Below, one piece after another: positions 63,134 to 64,000 of a DNA stretch of 64,000 bases. The DNA lies in the NCBI RefSeq assembly GCF_041435015.1, contig NZ_CP107989.1, positions 9,114,001 to 9,178,000 of the forward strand, written 5' to 3'. How positions within the stretch are numbered: position 1 is the stretch's first letter; each line of letters opens with the position of its first letter. Origin of the DNA: Streptomyces canus. GTDB lineage: Bacteria; Actinomycetota; Actinomycetes; Streptomycetales; Streptomycetaceae. A program made the translations under genes and the position numbers. The notes beneath the pieces were generated by a model, which saw nothing but the letters and a program-made list of their open reading frames with translations, was not told the origin of the DNA and did not search any database.

Positions 63134-64000
63134 TCAGCCCTCCTCACCGGCGACGGCGTCCGGGCGCGCATAGGTGCGGCCCTTCCAGGCCGCGCCGCGC
63201 CCCCTGTAGTGCTGCACCGCCGAGTCGACGGTCATCAGGAGATAGAGGAACGCGGTGAACGGCAGCAGGGGTGCGAGCCACAGCGGCTGCCGGTAGTAGC
63301 GGAGCATCGGGACATACGTCCCCGTCATGACCAGCCACGCGAGAGCACCGGGCACCACGGTCGCCGTACTCCCCGCAGCCAGTCCCGTGAGGACGGCGAC
63401 GGGCGGCACCAGATAGACCAGCGCGAGCCCGGCCACCGTTCCGAGCAGCACCAGGGGGTTGTGGCGGAGCTGGGCGTAGGCGCTGCGCGACACCATCCGC
63501 CACAGGTCGTGCAACCGGGGATAGGGGCGCACGCTGTCCACCCGCTCGGCGAGGCCCAGCCAGATGTGGCCACCCCCGCCCTTGACGGCCCGCGCGAGGG
63601 CCACGTCGTCGATGACGGCCTGCCGGATGGCGTCCGGGATCCGCGCCCGCTCGGCGGTTTCGGCGCGCAGCAGGACGCAGCCGCCCGCCGCGGCCGCCGT
63701 CCGAGCCCCCTTCTTGCCGATCCGGCGGAACGGATACAACTGCGCGAAGAAGTAGACGAACGCCGGCACCACGAGCCGCTCCCACAGGCTTTCCACCCGC
63801 AGCCGGGCCATCTGCGAGACGACGTCGAAGCCCCCGGCGTGCGCGGCGGCCACCAGCCGGCGCAGGCTGTCCGGCTCGTGGGCGATGTCGGCGTCCGTCA
63901 GCAGCAGGTACTCGGGGCCACGCGCGCGTGCCAGGCCGATACCGTGGCGCACCGCCCAGAGCTTGCCCGTCCACCCCGGCGGTGGCTCGCCCGGCGAGGA
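63134..64000 (-). CDS. HpnB-like glycosyltransferase family 2 (N-terminus beyond the window)
   Basis: The frame is open to the last base, so the N-terminus is outside the window; 288 residues remain. PPGWTGKLWAVRHG, YLLLTDADIAHEPDSLRRLV with the DxD metal site, and RQAVIDDVALARAVK match HpnB-type glycosyltransferases. Three or four membrane helices fill the C-terminal third. The family belongs to hopanoid biosynthesis in many bacteria, but whether this copy sits in a hopanoid cluster cannot be seen here. Confidence 0.85.
   Translation of the reverse strand, partial: SSPGEPPPGWTGKLWAVRHGIGLARARGPEYLLLTDADIAHEPDSLRRLVAAAHAGGFDVVSQMARLRVESLWERLVVPAFVYFFAQLYPFRRIGKKGARTAAAAGGCVLLRAETAERARIPDAIRQAVIDDVALARAVKGGGGHIWLGLAERVDSVRPYPRLHDLWRMVSRSAYAQLRHNPLVLLGTVAGLALVYLVPPVAVLTGLAAGSTATVVPGALAWLVMTGTYVPMLRYYRQPLWLAPLLPFTAFLYLLMTVDSAVQHYRGRGAAWKGRTYARPDAVAGEEG

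Noticed and set aside
1..64000. CRISPR arrays, tRNA or rRNA genes, insertion sequences, prophage
   Set aside because: Reading both strands gave no repeat-spacer pattern, cloverleaf sequence, transposase or phage genes that I could support.

Overview
The window is high-GC actinobacterial chromosome. GTG starts, strong third-position GC bias, ATGA/GTGA-coupled operons, sugar ABC importers without a dedicated ATPase and many Streptomyces-type families (TerD, NarL-type two-component system, an RsbW-like ATPase, an Rv1733c-like membrane protein) point to Streptomyces or a close relative. I saw no rRNA, tRNA, CRISPR array, insertion sequence or phage module. About 48 intact or edge-truncated protein genes and two decayed genes are supported.

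Layout. Positions 1-8.6 kb hold a sugar locus: the end of a GntR/FCD regulator, an arabinose/fucose isomerase-like protein with an MFS transporter, a divergent 1320-residue GH106-like glycoside hydrolase and a LacI repressor. Three AAAACGTT-type boxes tie these genes together. At 8.85-9.13 kb lies an isolated gene for a small double-glycine leader peptide with its own strong hairpin and no maturation genes nearby. At 9.2-11.7 kb a cyclase/amidohydrolase is translationally coupled to a ThDP-dependent enzyme. At 11.9-18.9 kb are a long-form GAPDH, a DegT aminotransferase, a FemAB-like acyltransferase, a NarL-type two-component system and a methyltransferase.

19.8-26.3 kb is a seven-gene, mostly overlapping carbohydrate operon (Gfo/Idh/MocA oxidoreductase, DUF6807/PmoA-like protein, cupin, lipoprotein, two permeases, YesL-like membrane protein) closed by a perfect hairpin. 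Copper genes follow: copA and a divergent His-rich exported protein share a promoter region with two CsoR-like palindromes. 29.7-39.4 kb mixes PhzF, a GH15-type hydrolase, a SIS-domain protein plus class II aldolase pair behind an inverted-repeat promoter, methyltransferases, AlkB, a ROK regulator, Nudix and an RpiB-like isomerase.

39.4-43.4 kb contains an epimerase and an IlvY-like LysR regulator divergent from a long, class II ketol-acid reductoisomerase, then a SUKH-like protein. 43.4-45.9 kb is a compact TetR-cupin-DUF4865-phosphotriesterase operon. 46.1-49.7 kb is a SHOCT/ABC/FtsX exporter operon whose 3' end has been duplicated downstream. The remainder carries an RsbW-like ATPase, a Cds1-like PLP enzyme, a frameshifted glyoxalase-fold gene, a DeoR regulator, a large membrane hydrolase, a beta-helix/AAA+ fusion, a MOSC protein, a tandem TerD-domain protein and a truncated HpnB-like glycosyltransferase.
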